NCBI GenBank assembly: GCA_002162675.1
Contig: MAAE01000007.1
Span: forward strand, 62,001-126,000
Length of the DNA stretch: 64,000 bases
Reading direction: 5' to 3'
Origin: Colwellia sp. 39_35_sub15_T18
GTDB lineage: Bacteria > Pseudomonadota > Gammaproteobacteria > Enterobacterales > Alteromonadaceae
In this document: positions 9,655 to 18,951 of the stretch, piece after piece
Numbering within the stretch: position 1 is the stretch's first letter
Layout: each line of letters starts with the position of its first letter
The notes under the pieces: generated by a model
Seen by the model: only the letters and a program-made list of their open reading frames with translations
What the model was told of the DNA's origin: nothing
The model's database searches: none
Program-made: the position numbers and the translations under genes

Positions 9655-9840
9655 TGTATTTATTCAGCTTAAAAATTTTCACCACAGAGAGCACTGAGGC
9701 AGGTTATATGCTCCATGCATAACCTAAGTCACCTACATCCATGTAGGCCTTGCTGCGCACTACACCGAGCAGAACAAAGTCTTAGTGTCGGCTCGAAGAG
9801 CCCTCTGTGAGCATTGTGACTCGGTGGTGAACAGTTCGAA
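9655..9840. repeat. Interspersed repeat copy 2 with internal extra segment
   Basis: Ends shared with 5586-5690; extra middle segment includes perfect inverted repeat CCTACATCCATGTAGG. Confidence 0.7.
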
Positions 9841-9872
9841 TAAATGAGCACGGAAACCCAGCCCCGTAAGAG

Positions 9873-10733
9873 ATGACCATGAACACAGTTGAAAATATTA
9901 AAGATTTACGCGCACAAGTCAAAACATGGCGTATGCAAGGTTTAACTATTGCTTTTGTGCCAACCATGGGGAACTTGCACGACGGTCATTTGGCGTTAGT
10001 CAAAGCAGCGCACCGTTATGCAGATAAAGTGATTGTTAGTATTTTTGTTAATCCTATGCAATTTGGCTTAAGCGAAGATATTGATAATTACCCAAGAACC
10101 TTAGCACAAGACAAAGCCAGTTTAATAACAGTGCATACTGACTTACTATTTACCCCCACCGCCGATATTATTTACCCGAAAGGGTTTGGTGAAAATAGTT
10201 ATATTGAAGTGCCTAATATTTCAGATTTATACTGTGGCGCCAGTCGTCCGGGGCATTTTCGCGGTGTCGCTACCGTAGTATGTAAATTATTCAACCTAGT
10301 ACAGCCCGATGTCGCTTGCTTTGGCTCGAAAGATTATCAGCAACTACAAGTAATAAAAACCATGGTCGAAGACTTATCAATGCCTGTTGATATCATTCCT
10401 GTAGAGATTATTCGTGAAAAGTCTGGCCTTGCCATGAGCTCACGCAATGGCTACTTAACTAAGCAAGAGTTAGCAATAGCGCCTGCCCTTTACCAAACGT
10501 TACAGTGGTTAAGCGAACAGTTACGTGCCAGCCATCAACCTAGAGACTATGCAGCGCTTGTAATGCAAGCCAGTGAACAAATAGAAAAATCAGGATTAAA
10601 GACAGACTACATTAACTTATGCCATGCCCAAACATTAGCGCCAGCAGCGCCTAATGACAAAGAGGTCGTTATTCTAGCTGCTGCCTACCTTGGCAAGGCA
10701 AGGTTAATAGATAACTTACCGGTGAGCTTGTAA
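9873..10733 (+). CDS. panC: Pantoate--beta-alanine ligase
   Basis: [38 protein letters not shown]. Confidence 0.96.
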   Translation: MTMNTVENIKDLRAQVKTWRMQGLTIAFVPTMGNLHDGHLALVKAAHRYADKVIVSIFVNPMQFGLSEDIDNYPRTLAQDKASLITVHTDLLFTPTADIIYPKGFGENSYIEVPNISDLYCGASRPGHFRGVATVVCKLFNLVQPDVACFGSKDYQQLQVIKTMVEDLSMPVDIIPVEIIREKSGLAMSSRNGYLTKQELAIAPALYQTLQWLSEQLRASHQPRDYAALVMQASEQIEKSGLKTDYINLCHAQTLAPAAPNDKEVVILAAAYLGKARLIDNLPVSL

Positions 10734-10753
10734 GCTGATGTTAATTAGATTAA

Positions 10754-12388
10754 TCAAACTTTAGCCGCCGCCAACAACTGCGGCAAAAAGTTTTCACTCT
10801 CTTGTGCTAACAAGCACTGCTCAGCTAATATATCTCGTAAGGTTTCTTTACTGGTTAATGGGTTGGCCAGTACCACTCGAAAAACAATCACTTTCTCATC
10901 ATTATAACAAGCGACTTTAATTCGGGTACGAGAAACAAAAGAATGGCCATTTTCACGCTGACGCTTTTGAATGAACTTAGTGAGCTTTCCTAAAATCAAG
11001 TTAAGCTCAGCTTGCTGCTCCGCATCGGCTGCTGATAATAACCTTTGTACCGATGTTGGCACGTATCTATAGGTTAATAAACATAACTCAGGCTCAGTAA
11101 CCAATTCAAAGTCTTCATGCTCGTTAATAATTTTGGCAAAGTATTTAGCTTTATCTATCGCTCGGTTAATCAACATTTCATAACCCGGACGACTAATAAT
11201 ATGTAAGCTGGCATACACTAACATTGCCATGCCCGAGCGAGAACCTTCTAAAGTGTGGCTACCTAAATCTTTTGAGCCTTTACGCAGTATATATTCAGCA
11301 TGGTGTTCAATATCAGCCACAGAAGAAGGGTCTTTGAATACGACAACGCCCGCCCCCATAGGTACGTACATTTGCTTGTGAGCATCAATAGTCACTGAGT
11401 CAGCACGCTCAATACCATTAAGTAAATAGCGGTGTTTATTAGACAATAAAGTTGCCCCACCCCACGCAGCATCAACATGAAAATGACACTGATATTGCTC
11501 GGCAATATCCGCTATTTTATCAAGTGGATCAACATTACCAGTTTCTGTGGTACCCGCAACACCAACAATCGCCAATATCTTAATATTTTGCGCACTAAGC
11601 TGCTGACATTTTTGTGCTAATTTTTGACAATCTATTTTGTTATTTTCATCGGTTTCAATCGCAATAACACTATCTTGACCAATACCGAGAATATCCGCAG
11701 ATTTTTGCAATGAGTAGTGGCCACGCTCTGAAGTCAATATAACTAAGTCTTGGTAACCGTAATGCTGCAAGGCGGCAAATAAACCAGAACGAGTAATGCC
11801 TTTAAAGTCACCATCCGCTTTAAGTAGTTTGTTACGAGCGACCCAAAGGGCGGTGATATTGGCGACAGTGCCACCAGAACAAAAAGCGCCTAAAGAATGC
11901 TGAGCGCTGTGCATCCAAGCTTGATAAAAACTCTCGTCTTCTTGATAGACCAAGTTATGCATCATGCCTAGTACTTGCCGCTCTAAGGGCGTAAAAGCTT
12001 TCGACGTTTCCACTTTCACTAAGTTTTGATTTAAGCCCACCATCAGCTTAGACAAAGGTAGAATAAAGGCAGGTAAAGCAGAAGTCATGTGACCAATAAA
12101 GCTGGGGCTGGCTGTATGTACCGATTGCGCCACCAGCTTATCTAACAGGTGATGAATGTGATCAGAAACAAATTCTGGTTGCTCAGGGATGCGTGGGCAA
12201 ATAAAGTCTTGTTCAATATCCGTTAAAGCATTTTTGCTGGCAACAATACGATTATTTAAAAAACCGATAAGATTGTGAGAAATTTCTTGCTCAATGCGCC
12301 CTAACGTGGAGTCTGGCGCTTCAGCAATAGTGAAAATTCTATGTAAGGCTTCTGGTGTTGCTTGTGCAGTACGCTTCGACGTGATCAT
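10754..12388 (-). CDS. panP: Putative pyridoxal-dependent aspartate 1-decarboxylase PanP
   Basis: Group II PLP decarboxylase (HVDAAWGGATLLS, TIDAHKQMYVPMGAG); convergent with panBC; overall PanP-like sequence. Confidence 0.85.
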   Translation of the reverse strand: MITSKRTAQATPEALHRIFTIAEAPDSTLGRIEQEISHNLIGFLNNRIVASKNALTDIEQDFICPRIPEQPEFVSDHIHHLLDKLVAQSVHTASPSFIGHMTSALPAFILPLSKLMVGLNQNLVKVETSKAFTPLERQVLGMMHNLVYQEDESFYQAWMHSAQHSLGAFCSGGTVANITALWVARNKLLKADGDFKGITRSGLFAALQHYGYQDLVILTSERGHYSLQKSADILGIGQDSVIAIETDENNKIDCQKLAQKCQQLSAQNIKILAIVGVAGTTETGNVDPLDKIADIAEQYQCHFHVDAAWGGATLLSNKHRYLLNGIERADSVTIDAHKQMYVPMGAGVVVFKDPSSVADIEHHAEYILRKGSKDLGSHTLEGSRSGMAMLVYASLHIISRPGYEMLINRAIDKAKYFAKIINEHEDFELVTEPELCLLTYRYVPTSVQRLLSAADAEQQAELNLILGKLTKFIQKRQRENGHSFVSRTRIKVACYNDEKVIVFRVVLANPLTSKETLRDILAEQCLLAQESENFLPQLLAAAKV

Positions 12389-12494
12389 ACGGATTCATTA
12401 AAAGTTATACATTTAAGCAGTGAACTTTAATAAAAAAACACTCAAATGTCTTCTACTTTCCGCGTAAAGAGTGCTGATAATAACTATAACGAAA

Positions 12495-12593
12495 CTAATT
12501 AACCAATGAACTGGCGTAAATTAATCCTGCTTGTGTGCACATAACTAGGGTAAATATTATCATTAATATTTTACTTTTTACCGCTTTCATCAT
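12495..12593 (-). CDS. Candidate small membrane/secreted peptide (32 aa)
   Basis: MMKAVKSKILMIIFTLVMCTQAGLIYASSLVN* preceded by AAAGGA 6-8 nt upstream; not in supplied ORF list. Confidence 0.4.
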   Translation of the reverse strand: MMKAVKSKILMIIFTLVMCTQAGLIYASSLVN

Positions 12594-12833
12594 TAATTTC
12601 CTTTAAAAACATTGATTACAGTATTTATACTCAATGATTATGCCAACTAACTAATACTATGATTTTAAAGAAATTAATATATTTTGGTTTTTGCGGAATA
12701 TTTAAAAGTGGTGAATATCACTATAAAATAGCGATTTAATAGGTGAACTTCATAAATAATGTTGAGTGTGTCAGCGAATAATGAAATTTAATCTATTGGT
12801 TTAGTTTATGGCTGCTCTAATATTTGAAAGTAT

Positions 12834-12866
12834 CCTCCGGTATGGGCACTAAGATCATACCGGGGG
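12834..12866. repeat. Strong hairpin CCTCCGGTATG-N11-CATACCGGGGG
   Basis: 11-bp stem with one G-U pair. Confidence 0.7.
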
Positions 12867-13104
12867 CATGAGTAATACGGTGTTAAGGCAACAAGAGCCT
12901 AGAGCGGACGTCAAGGTTTTGTGAAGTCGTGATCATATTTGGGGTGATATTTAAGCAAAATTTTCTGCTCGCTTGTGAGGCAGGTGTAGGCTTATTGCTG
13001 CCTGTGGCGTTTTATCTCAGAACGCTAACTGATACCACATTGCGGACATTAGCATTTAATCAGTAGCGGTGATTTGGATTAGATTTTGTATCGAGTTTCC
13101 AATA

Positions 13105-13737
13105 TTAAATATTTTTAACAGTAAAAAATGTTTCACTTGTTTTTTTACCATCAATAAACGCTTCAAATTTCCAAGTTCCAACAGAATCAAGTCCTTTTTT
13201 AAACTTATACGAGCATGACCAGACCATAGAGTAACTTTGTTGTTTTGTGTCGTGCATACAAATCCTCGCTACTCTGCCTTTGCTATCTGTTATTTTTAAT
13301 TGAGATTGATACTCGTTTTTATTTTTTTCAAAATCCCATTTTACATAGCCATAAATCGTTTGATCTATATTTACAGTTTCAATCACTTTATTAGGCTTGT
13401 TTTTTCCTGTGATTTTGTCTGTAATATAGGTTGTAGCACTAACAATTTTTACAGGACTTTTTTTAGAAAAGTAAAAGAAACTAGAAATTAATATCACAAC
13501 TAATATAAAAGAAGAAAAAAGTAAAATAAGTTTATTTCTTTTTTTGTTTTTATTCGTAATATAGTTGCTGTGAACATCATCAGCTATAGGCTTTATTTCT
13601 TCTATTGATAAACCTGTAACTTTTGAAATTGACTCTAACGTATCGTCTATATTTTGATTTAGTGATTTTTTTTCTTTACTCTGATTGTAGTATTTGAAAA
13701 CTTCATCTTTTATTTCTTCTAATAATTTATCGTTCAA
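13105..13737 (-). CDS. Single-TM hypothetical protein with extracytoplasmic domain
   Basis: Cytosolic N-terminus, TM LILLFSSFILVVILISSFFYF, then ~140 aa soluble domain with two Cys. Confidence 0.55.
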   Translation of the reverse strand: MNDKLLEEIKDEVFKYYNQSKEKKSLNQNIDDTLESISKVTGLSIEEIKPIADDVHSNYITNKNKKRNKLILLFSSFILVVILISSFFYFSKKSPVKIVSATTYITDKITGKNKPNKVIETVNIDQTIYGYVKWDFEKNKNEYQSQLKITDSKGRVARICMHDTKQQSYSMVWSCSYKFKKGLDSVGTWKFEAFIDGKKTSETFFTVKNI

Positions 13738-13775
13738 TTTTAATTCCTTTTGTTTTTCAAAAACCTATTTTTATT

Positions 13776-14000
13776 TCATGATTTTACAACCCCCGATAAT
13801 CCTACCAACCTTATAGGTGACTTTTGCTCATGTAGTCTTGTGCGAACTAGATTTAGACCATCTAAACCGCTAAGTCCCCCTTCGTGCCTATCCGATGAAT
13901 CGAATAATCGAATTTGGTCGTCACAAAAATATTCATCGTTAACGCCTCCTGGTGAGTTTGCCCAGTTATCAACTCCTAACAAAATGGGACATCCACGAAT
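13776..14000 (-). pseudogene. Remnant of nSTAND-like P-loop NTPase, stops at a mutated Walker A
   Basis: LLGVDNWANSPGGVNDEYFCDDQIRLFDSSDRHEGGLSGLDGLNLVRTRLHEQKSPIRLVGLSGVVKS*; family form ends RLVGLSGVGKTR... Confidence 0.6.
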
Positions 14001-14344
14001 TATTATCCTTAAATTACTATATCAGAGCAAGAATCAGTATATCAATTGATTAGAAAATATATGTCAAAAAATTTGAGGCTAATGTCTTCTGTGCGCACTT
14101 TGAAGTCATGCCAATGCGACTTTGAAGTGACTGGCCACAATGGTAGCTAACTTGCCGTTAAGTAAAAAAAATGTTGCTCTGAAATTTAACTTGCTTAATG
14201 ATGGAAATAATCAGCATTCTGATACCCGGTATCCTGTTCTTCACTGAAGGAGCGACTGTTAGTAAAACAAGCTCTAACGTCAACGGTGTGCACTTACGGC
14301 TTAGTGGCTGTCTCATAGCTCTTGATACCAGCACTTCAATTACT

Positions 14345-15064
14345 TTATCGACGATTAAGCGTTAATTGCCAGCAAGTTTGAGCGCTCGCTTGATATTTCG
14401 CCTCGAATGGAGTCAACGGCTGCGCTTCAATGGCCAGCGCAGTAATATCACCGAATAAATTAACCTGTTTAGCAGCTTGTTGAAACTCCTGCAGATACAA
14501 CGGCCAGTTGCTGCGCAAAATAAGTGCTTTACCAATACTGGTCATTGCTGGAAATACAGCACTACCATGCCAGCGACGTTGCAAATGTTTTGATTTAGGC
14601 CAAGGGTTTGGGTACAAAATATAATGCTTAGACACCGGCCAATTAGCCGCTTTGACCAAGCGATAGAAATCATTCAAGTCGGCACGCACTAAATGATAAT
14701 TTTGAGTTTTAGAGTCTTCCTCTTCGGTAGAGTCTTCAATATTACGCCCTGCTACTTTACGATTAATGCGGTGCGCTGATTTATCTACGCCAATAACCAA
14801 TGCTTGTGGGTTTTGCTCTGCCAAAAGTCGAGTACTTTGTCCTACGCCGCAGCATGCATCGAGAATAACTTCGCCTTGAGGATTAGCTGCTAAAAATTCA
14901 TTTACTCTTAAATTCATCTCAGCAAAAGCTTGCTCAGTATGAGCTTGATAAGGCTTTTGAAAAGGATGCGTTAAGTGCTTTTGCACCACTTCATCAAGCT
15001 TCTCATGTATGCCCTGTTGATTAGTGATAATAGCTTTTGAGTCGCCGGTAACGCTATTGGTCAT
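14345..15064 (-). CDS. TrmB-like SAM-dependent methyltransferase (divergent)
   Basis: VILDACCGVGQSTRLLA; YILYPNPWPKSKHLQRRWH resembles the TrmB DPWPKK.H..RR motif. Confidence 0.75.
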   Translation of the reverse strand: MTNSVTGDSKAIITNQQGIHEKLDEVVQKHLTHPFQKPYQAHTEQAFAEMNLRVNEFLAANPQGEVILDACCGVGQSTRLLAEQNPQALVIGVDKSAHRINRKVAGRNIEDSTEEEDSKTQNYHLVRADLNDFYRLVKAANWPVSKHYILYPNPWPKSKHLQRRWHGSAVFPAMTSIGKALILRSNWPLYLQEFQQAAKQVNLFGDITALAIEAQPLTPFEAKYQASAQTCWQLTLNRR

Positions 15065-15117
15065 TGTTTATCCTTTTGATAGGCGGGAACTTGTTCGCGC
15101 GATTGAAATCTCGCCTA

Positions 15118-15882
15118 CTAGCTGCGCAACCCTATGCCTTTGCTGATCAATGTCATCGCAATAGTAAACAGGGTAATAATAAAAAAGCCAATCACGGCAA
15201 AAGCGGTAGTGATACTGACATCAGATACACCTAAAAAACCATAACGAAAAGCATTGACCATATAAACAATGGGGTTAAGTTGAGAAACACCTTGCCAGAA
15301 GTCAGGCAACAAACTAATCGAATAGAACACGCCACCCAGATAAGTTAGCGGTGTTAAAATAAAAGTTGGAATAATTGATATGTCATCAAAACTGCCGGCA
15401 AAAATAGCATTTATTAAGCCACCTAAGGCAAAGGTTGCTGAGGTTAATGATACCGTGGCGATGATCACCCAAATATTATGAATTTGTATATCGACAAATA
15501 ATAGCGACACTAAGGTCACAATTAAGCCGACTAATATGCCGCGCGCCATACCGCCACCCACATAACCGGCAACAATCACCCAATTAGGCACGGGTGCTAC
15601 TAACATTTCTTCAACATTACGCTGCCATTTAGCGCTAAAAAATGAGGAAGCAACATTAGAGTATGAGTTAGTGATCACACTCATCATGATCAGCCCAGGC
15701 ACAATAAACGACATATAATCGAAACCACCCATTTCACCAATACGAGAGCCAATAAGCGAGCCAAAAATAACAAAGTACAAGCTAATAGTGATGGCAGGCG
15801 GCACTAAAGTTTGCACCCAAATGCGCGTGAATCGTTGAATTTCTTTAGTTAAAATACTTTTCAAGGCGATAGCGTTATTCAT
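15118..15882 (-). CDS. ABC-2 type transporter permease (YadH-like)
   Basis: Six-TM ABC-2 permease; likely start MNNAIALKSIL within the longer ORF. Confidence 0.9.
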   Translation of the reverse strand: MNNAIALKSILTKEIQRFTRIWVQTLVPPAITISLYFVIFGSLIGSRIGEMGGFDYMSFIVPGLIMMSVITNSYSNVASSFFSAKWQRNVEEMLVAPVPNWVIVAGYVGGGMARGILVGLIVTLVSLLFVDIQIHNIWVIIATVSLTSATFALGGLINAIFAGSFDDISIIPTFILTPLTYLGGVFYSISLLPDFWQGVSQLNPIVYMVNAFRYGFLGVSDVSITTAFAVIGFFIITLFTIAMTLISKGIGLRS

Positions 15883-15883
15883 A

Positions 15884-16855
15884 TTATTTAGCCTCTTGTT
15901 CAGATTTATTATTAGCGTCTTTAGCCGGCTCTTTGTTAGAAATGAGATTAACAAACAAAGCTTCTAAGCGATTACTTTTGTTACGCATACTTAATACCTC
16001 GACACCTTGAGCAGACAATTGTTCAAATACGGCATTTAAGTTTTGTGTTTTTTGTACATCAATTTCTAAGGTATGATCATCAATAATGCGATAGCCAATG
16101 TCATGTAAAGTGATTTCATTTGCAAAAGGTGCTAAGTCTAACACAAAAGTTTCAATGTCTAATTTCGATAACAAGGCTTTCATGCTAGTGTTTTCAACGA
16201 TTTTACCGTCATCGATAATAGCAATATTACGACATAGCGTTTCCGCTTCTTCTAAATAATGCGTCGTTAAAATAATGGTGATCCCTTGCGCATTTAATGT
16301 TTGCAAAAAGTCCCACATACCACGACGAATTTCGATATCAACACCGGCGGTTGGCTCATCTAAAATAAGCATTTGTGGCTCATGCATTAAAGCACGGGCA
16401 ATCATCAATCGGCGCTTCATGCCGCCCGATAATGTACGTGCAGGCATATTGCGCTTATCCCACAATTCTAATTGTTTTAAATATTTTTCAGCGCGCGCAA
16501 TCGCTGTTTTTTTGTCAACGCCATAATAACCCGCTTGATTAACCAAAATATTCATCAAGGGTTCAAACTGATTAAAGTTAAATTCTTGTGGTACTAAACC
16601 AATAAAAGATTTTGCTTTTTCTAAATCAGTATCAATGTCATACCCATACACCTTTACTTGACCTTGTGTTTTATTCACTAAAGAGGTTATCACCCCGATG
16701 GTGGTTGATTTACCTGCGCCATTAGGGCCTAACAAAGCAAAGAAATCGCCTTGTTTAACGCTTAAATCAATACCTTTAAGCGCTTGAAAGCCGCCTTTAT
16801 AGGTTTTTTCAAGTGAGCTTATTTGCAAGGCATAAGTTGCTAATGCATTGGTCAT
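15884..16855 (-). CDS. ABC transporter ATP-binding protein (YadG-like)
   Basis: Walker A GPNGAGKST, signature LSGGMKRR, Walker B LILDEPTAGVD. Confidence 0.95.
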   Translation of the reverse strand: MTNALATYALQISSLEKTYKGGFQALKGIDLSVKQGDFFALLGPNGAGKSTTIGVITSLVNKTQGQVKVYGYDIDTDLEKAKSFIGLVPQEFNFNQFEPLMNILVNQAGYYGVDKKTAIARAEKYLKQLELWDKRNMPARTLSGGMKRRLMIARALMHEPQMLILDEPTAGVDIEIRRGMWDFLQTLNAQGITIILTTHYLEEAETLCRNIAIIDDGKIVENTSMKALLSKLDIETFVLDLAPFANEITLHDIGYRIIDDHTLEIDVQKTQNLNAVFEQLSAQGVEVLSMRNKSNRLEALFVNLISNKEPAKDANNKSEQEAK

Positions 16856-17018
16856 GGTTTTACCTTTACGGGTTAATGAATAAAAAGCACTCTGAATAGG
16901 ACAATATATATGGTGTTCTAAATTCTAATTTCAACCAGTTCAGAAAACTATTAGAAAAGAAAAATAGTGCTATAATCCCCTTCATTGTTTATTTTACATC
17001 CCTTTATTGATGTGCCTT

Positions 17019-17891
17019 ATGTCTAAAAAATTACCTTCTATTCGCGAAAAAACTATCTTTGACGGAATATTCACTAAATATTTTTTAAAATCATTGTTTA
17101 AGTTATGGTTCAAATTATCAGGTTGGAAAGCGTGTAAATTCCCACCCGAAGGGGCTGGTGTCGCCATTGCTGCACCACACACCTCTAATTGGGACTTTTT
17201 CTACGCCCTTGGTGCCGCCATATTACAAGATGTGAAAATCTATTTTTCCATCAAAGATAGCCTGTGCAAAGTTCCAGTTTTAGGAACATGGTTAATGTGG
17301 CTAGGCGCTATGCCGATAGACCGCTCGCCAAAAGGGCAAGGGCAAGTTGAGCAAATAAAGGCCTTTATTGACTCTCAAAAAGGCAATCGAGTATTTTTCT
17401 TGTTCACACCTGAAGGCACTCGCGGTGCAGTAACGAAGTGGAAAACTGGCTTTTACCATGTCGCCCAAGGTTGCGAGCTGCCTATTTTTCTCGCCAAGGT
17501 TGATTACCTAAGTAAAGAAACAGGCGTGTTTCATACTTTTGAATTAACGGGAGATAAAGACAATGACATACAAGCAATACAGGCGTCATATAAAAGTGTT
17601 CACGGAAAATTCCCTCAAGATCAATATCCAGCATATATTGGTGAACTACCTTCAATATCTGAAGCTGAGGCGGCTATCATTAAAGCACTGTATTCATTTA
17701 AAGGTGTAGCCACCAAAATGGAAATTCGCGCTAAAGCTAAACTCGCGGAGCTTTCAAATACCATGCTGACTTTATTAACAGAAAAGGGGTTGTTAGAGCA
17801 ATACAAGGTAAGCGGTAGTGCTAATGAAACCACTTACCAACTAACGTTTGCTGGCCGGGGCTATTTTTTGCATTTAACACCGACAAGGTAA
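17019..17891 (+). CDS. Lysophospholipid acyltransferase family protein with C-terminal winged-helix-like extension
   Basis: HTSNWD (HX4D), FTPEGTRG; C-terminal ~80 aa resembles a wHTH fold. Confidence 0.8.
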   Translation: MSKKLPSIREKTIFDGIFTKYFLKSLFKLWFKLSGWKACKFPPEGAGVAIAAPHTSNWDFFYALGAAILQDVKIYFSIKDSLCKVPVLGTWLMWLGAMPIDRSPKGQGQVEQIKAFIDSQKGNRVFFLFTPEGTRGAVTKWKTGFYHVAQGCELPIFLAKVDYLSKETGVFHTFELTGDKDNDIQAIQASYKSVHGKFPQDQYPAYIGELPSISEAEAAIIKALYSFKGVATKMEIRAKAKLAELSNTMLTLLTEKGLLEQYKVSGSANETTYQLTFAGRGYFLHLTPTR

Positions 17892-17910
17892 TACTTTAAA
17901 GTATTACCTT
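17885..17910. terminator. 26-bp perfect palindrome between convergent genes, putative bidirectional terminator
   Basis: aaggtaatactttaaagtattacctt. Confidence 0.5.
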
Positions 17911-17932
17911 AAAATAAGGTCTAAAGTAGATT

Positions 17933-18766
17933 TTAAAAAAACTCGGAAAAATCATCTTCTAAATCAGCATAATCGGCTACGGTAATGCCTAATATATTTA
18001 GTAATTGCTCTTCAGATTCTTGCCACTGCTCCGAGTAGTTAAAGCGCTTAGCCCGCTCGACCATATTCTCCGCAGCTTTGAGTGCCGCAAAGGCAATTTT
18101 ATATTCTTCCTCAGCATCACTAGATAAATAATTATTATCGTGGTGCTGGAGTATTAGTTGACATATTTCTTTAGGTAAGTGCCAAGAAGAAGCAACATAG
18201 TAACCAAGTACGGCATGATTGGTTTGATAATACCGCTCTTCTATAGCAGTAAAGTTTTCTTGAGAGCTATTTGCTTCAACCAACACATCCTTGTAATTTG
18301 GAAATTTCAAGGCTAATAAGGGAATACCGCAATGATGAAATAATCCTATGCTATAAAGTACTTCTACTGGTACTTTACTCTTAACTTTACTACCAATAAA
18401 AGTCATGGCATTCGCTACATCGTTGGCATCATCCCAAAATCTTTCTAATGATATACTCGCCTTACCCACATAAGATTGCTTAAGTAGTGTCGCTGTGACT
18501 AAGCTATTGATTGTCTTTAAACCCAGCATCATAACCGCTTGCTTTATTTCAGATATACGCCTATTCATACCATAAAGTGGCGAATTAATAATTTTCAAAA
18601 TAGTGGCAGACAGGCCGACATCACTTGATATTAAAGCGGCAATAGCATCAATATTCGGTTCTTTTTCTGTCATCAACTCATCTATTTCAGATAAGACTTT
18701 TGGTTTAACAGGCACTTGAAAGCTAGAAACTACCGCAGCCATTTTTTTATTATCAAGGTCAAACAA
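17933..18766 (-). CDS. HDOD domain-containing protein
   Basis: LISSDVGLSATILKIINSPLYGMNRRISEIKQAVMMLGLKTINSLV typical HDOD. Confidence 0.92.
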   Translation of the reverse strand: MFDLDNKKMAAVVSSFQVPVKPKVLSEIDELMTEKEPNIDAIAALISSDVGLSATILKIINSPLYGMNRRISEIKQAVMMLGLKTINSLVTATLLKQSYVGKASISLERFWDDANDVANAMTFIGSKVKSKVPVEVLYSIGLFHHCGIPLLALKFPNYKDVLVEANSSQENFTAIEERYYQTNHAVLGYYVASSWHLPKEICQLILQHHDNNYLSSDAEEEYKIAFAALKAAENMVERAKRFNYSEQWQESEEQLLNILGITVADYADLEDDFSEFF

Positions 18767-18951
18767 ATTCGCTACTCCCTAGATCATCAATTTTCACTAT
18801 AGCGTATCTCAGCCAATAGCGATACAACCACTGCCAGCCATATTTTCTGTTAAAAATTGGCGAAATAAATTAAAATAATCCCTTGTCGCTCTCTTGGTTT
18901 AACCGTGAAATAAGTTAATATTGAGCTATACCCATATATGAAGGAATAATT

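Noticed and set aside
9782-9967. 61-aa minus ORF over panC start
   Set aside because: Shadow ORF overlapping a repeat copy and panC.
13750-14049. 99-aa plus ORF opposite the NTPase remnant
   Set aside because: The opposite strand gives recognisable NTPase-like sequence; this frame does not.
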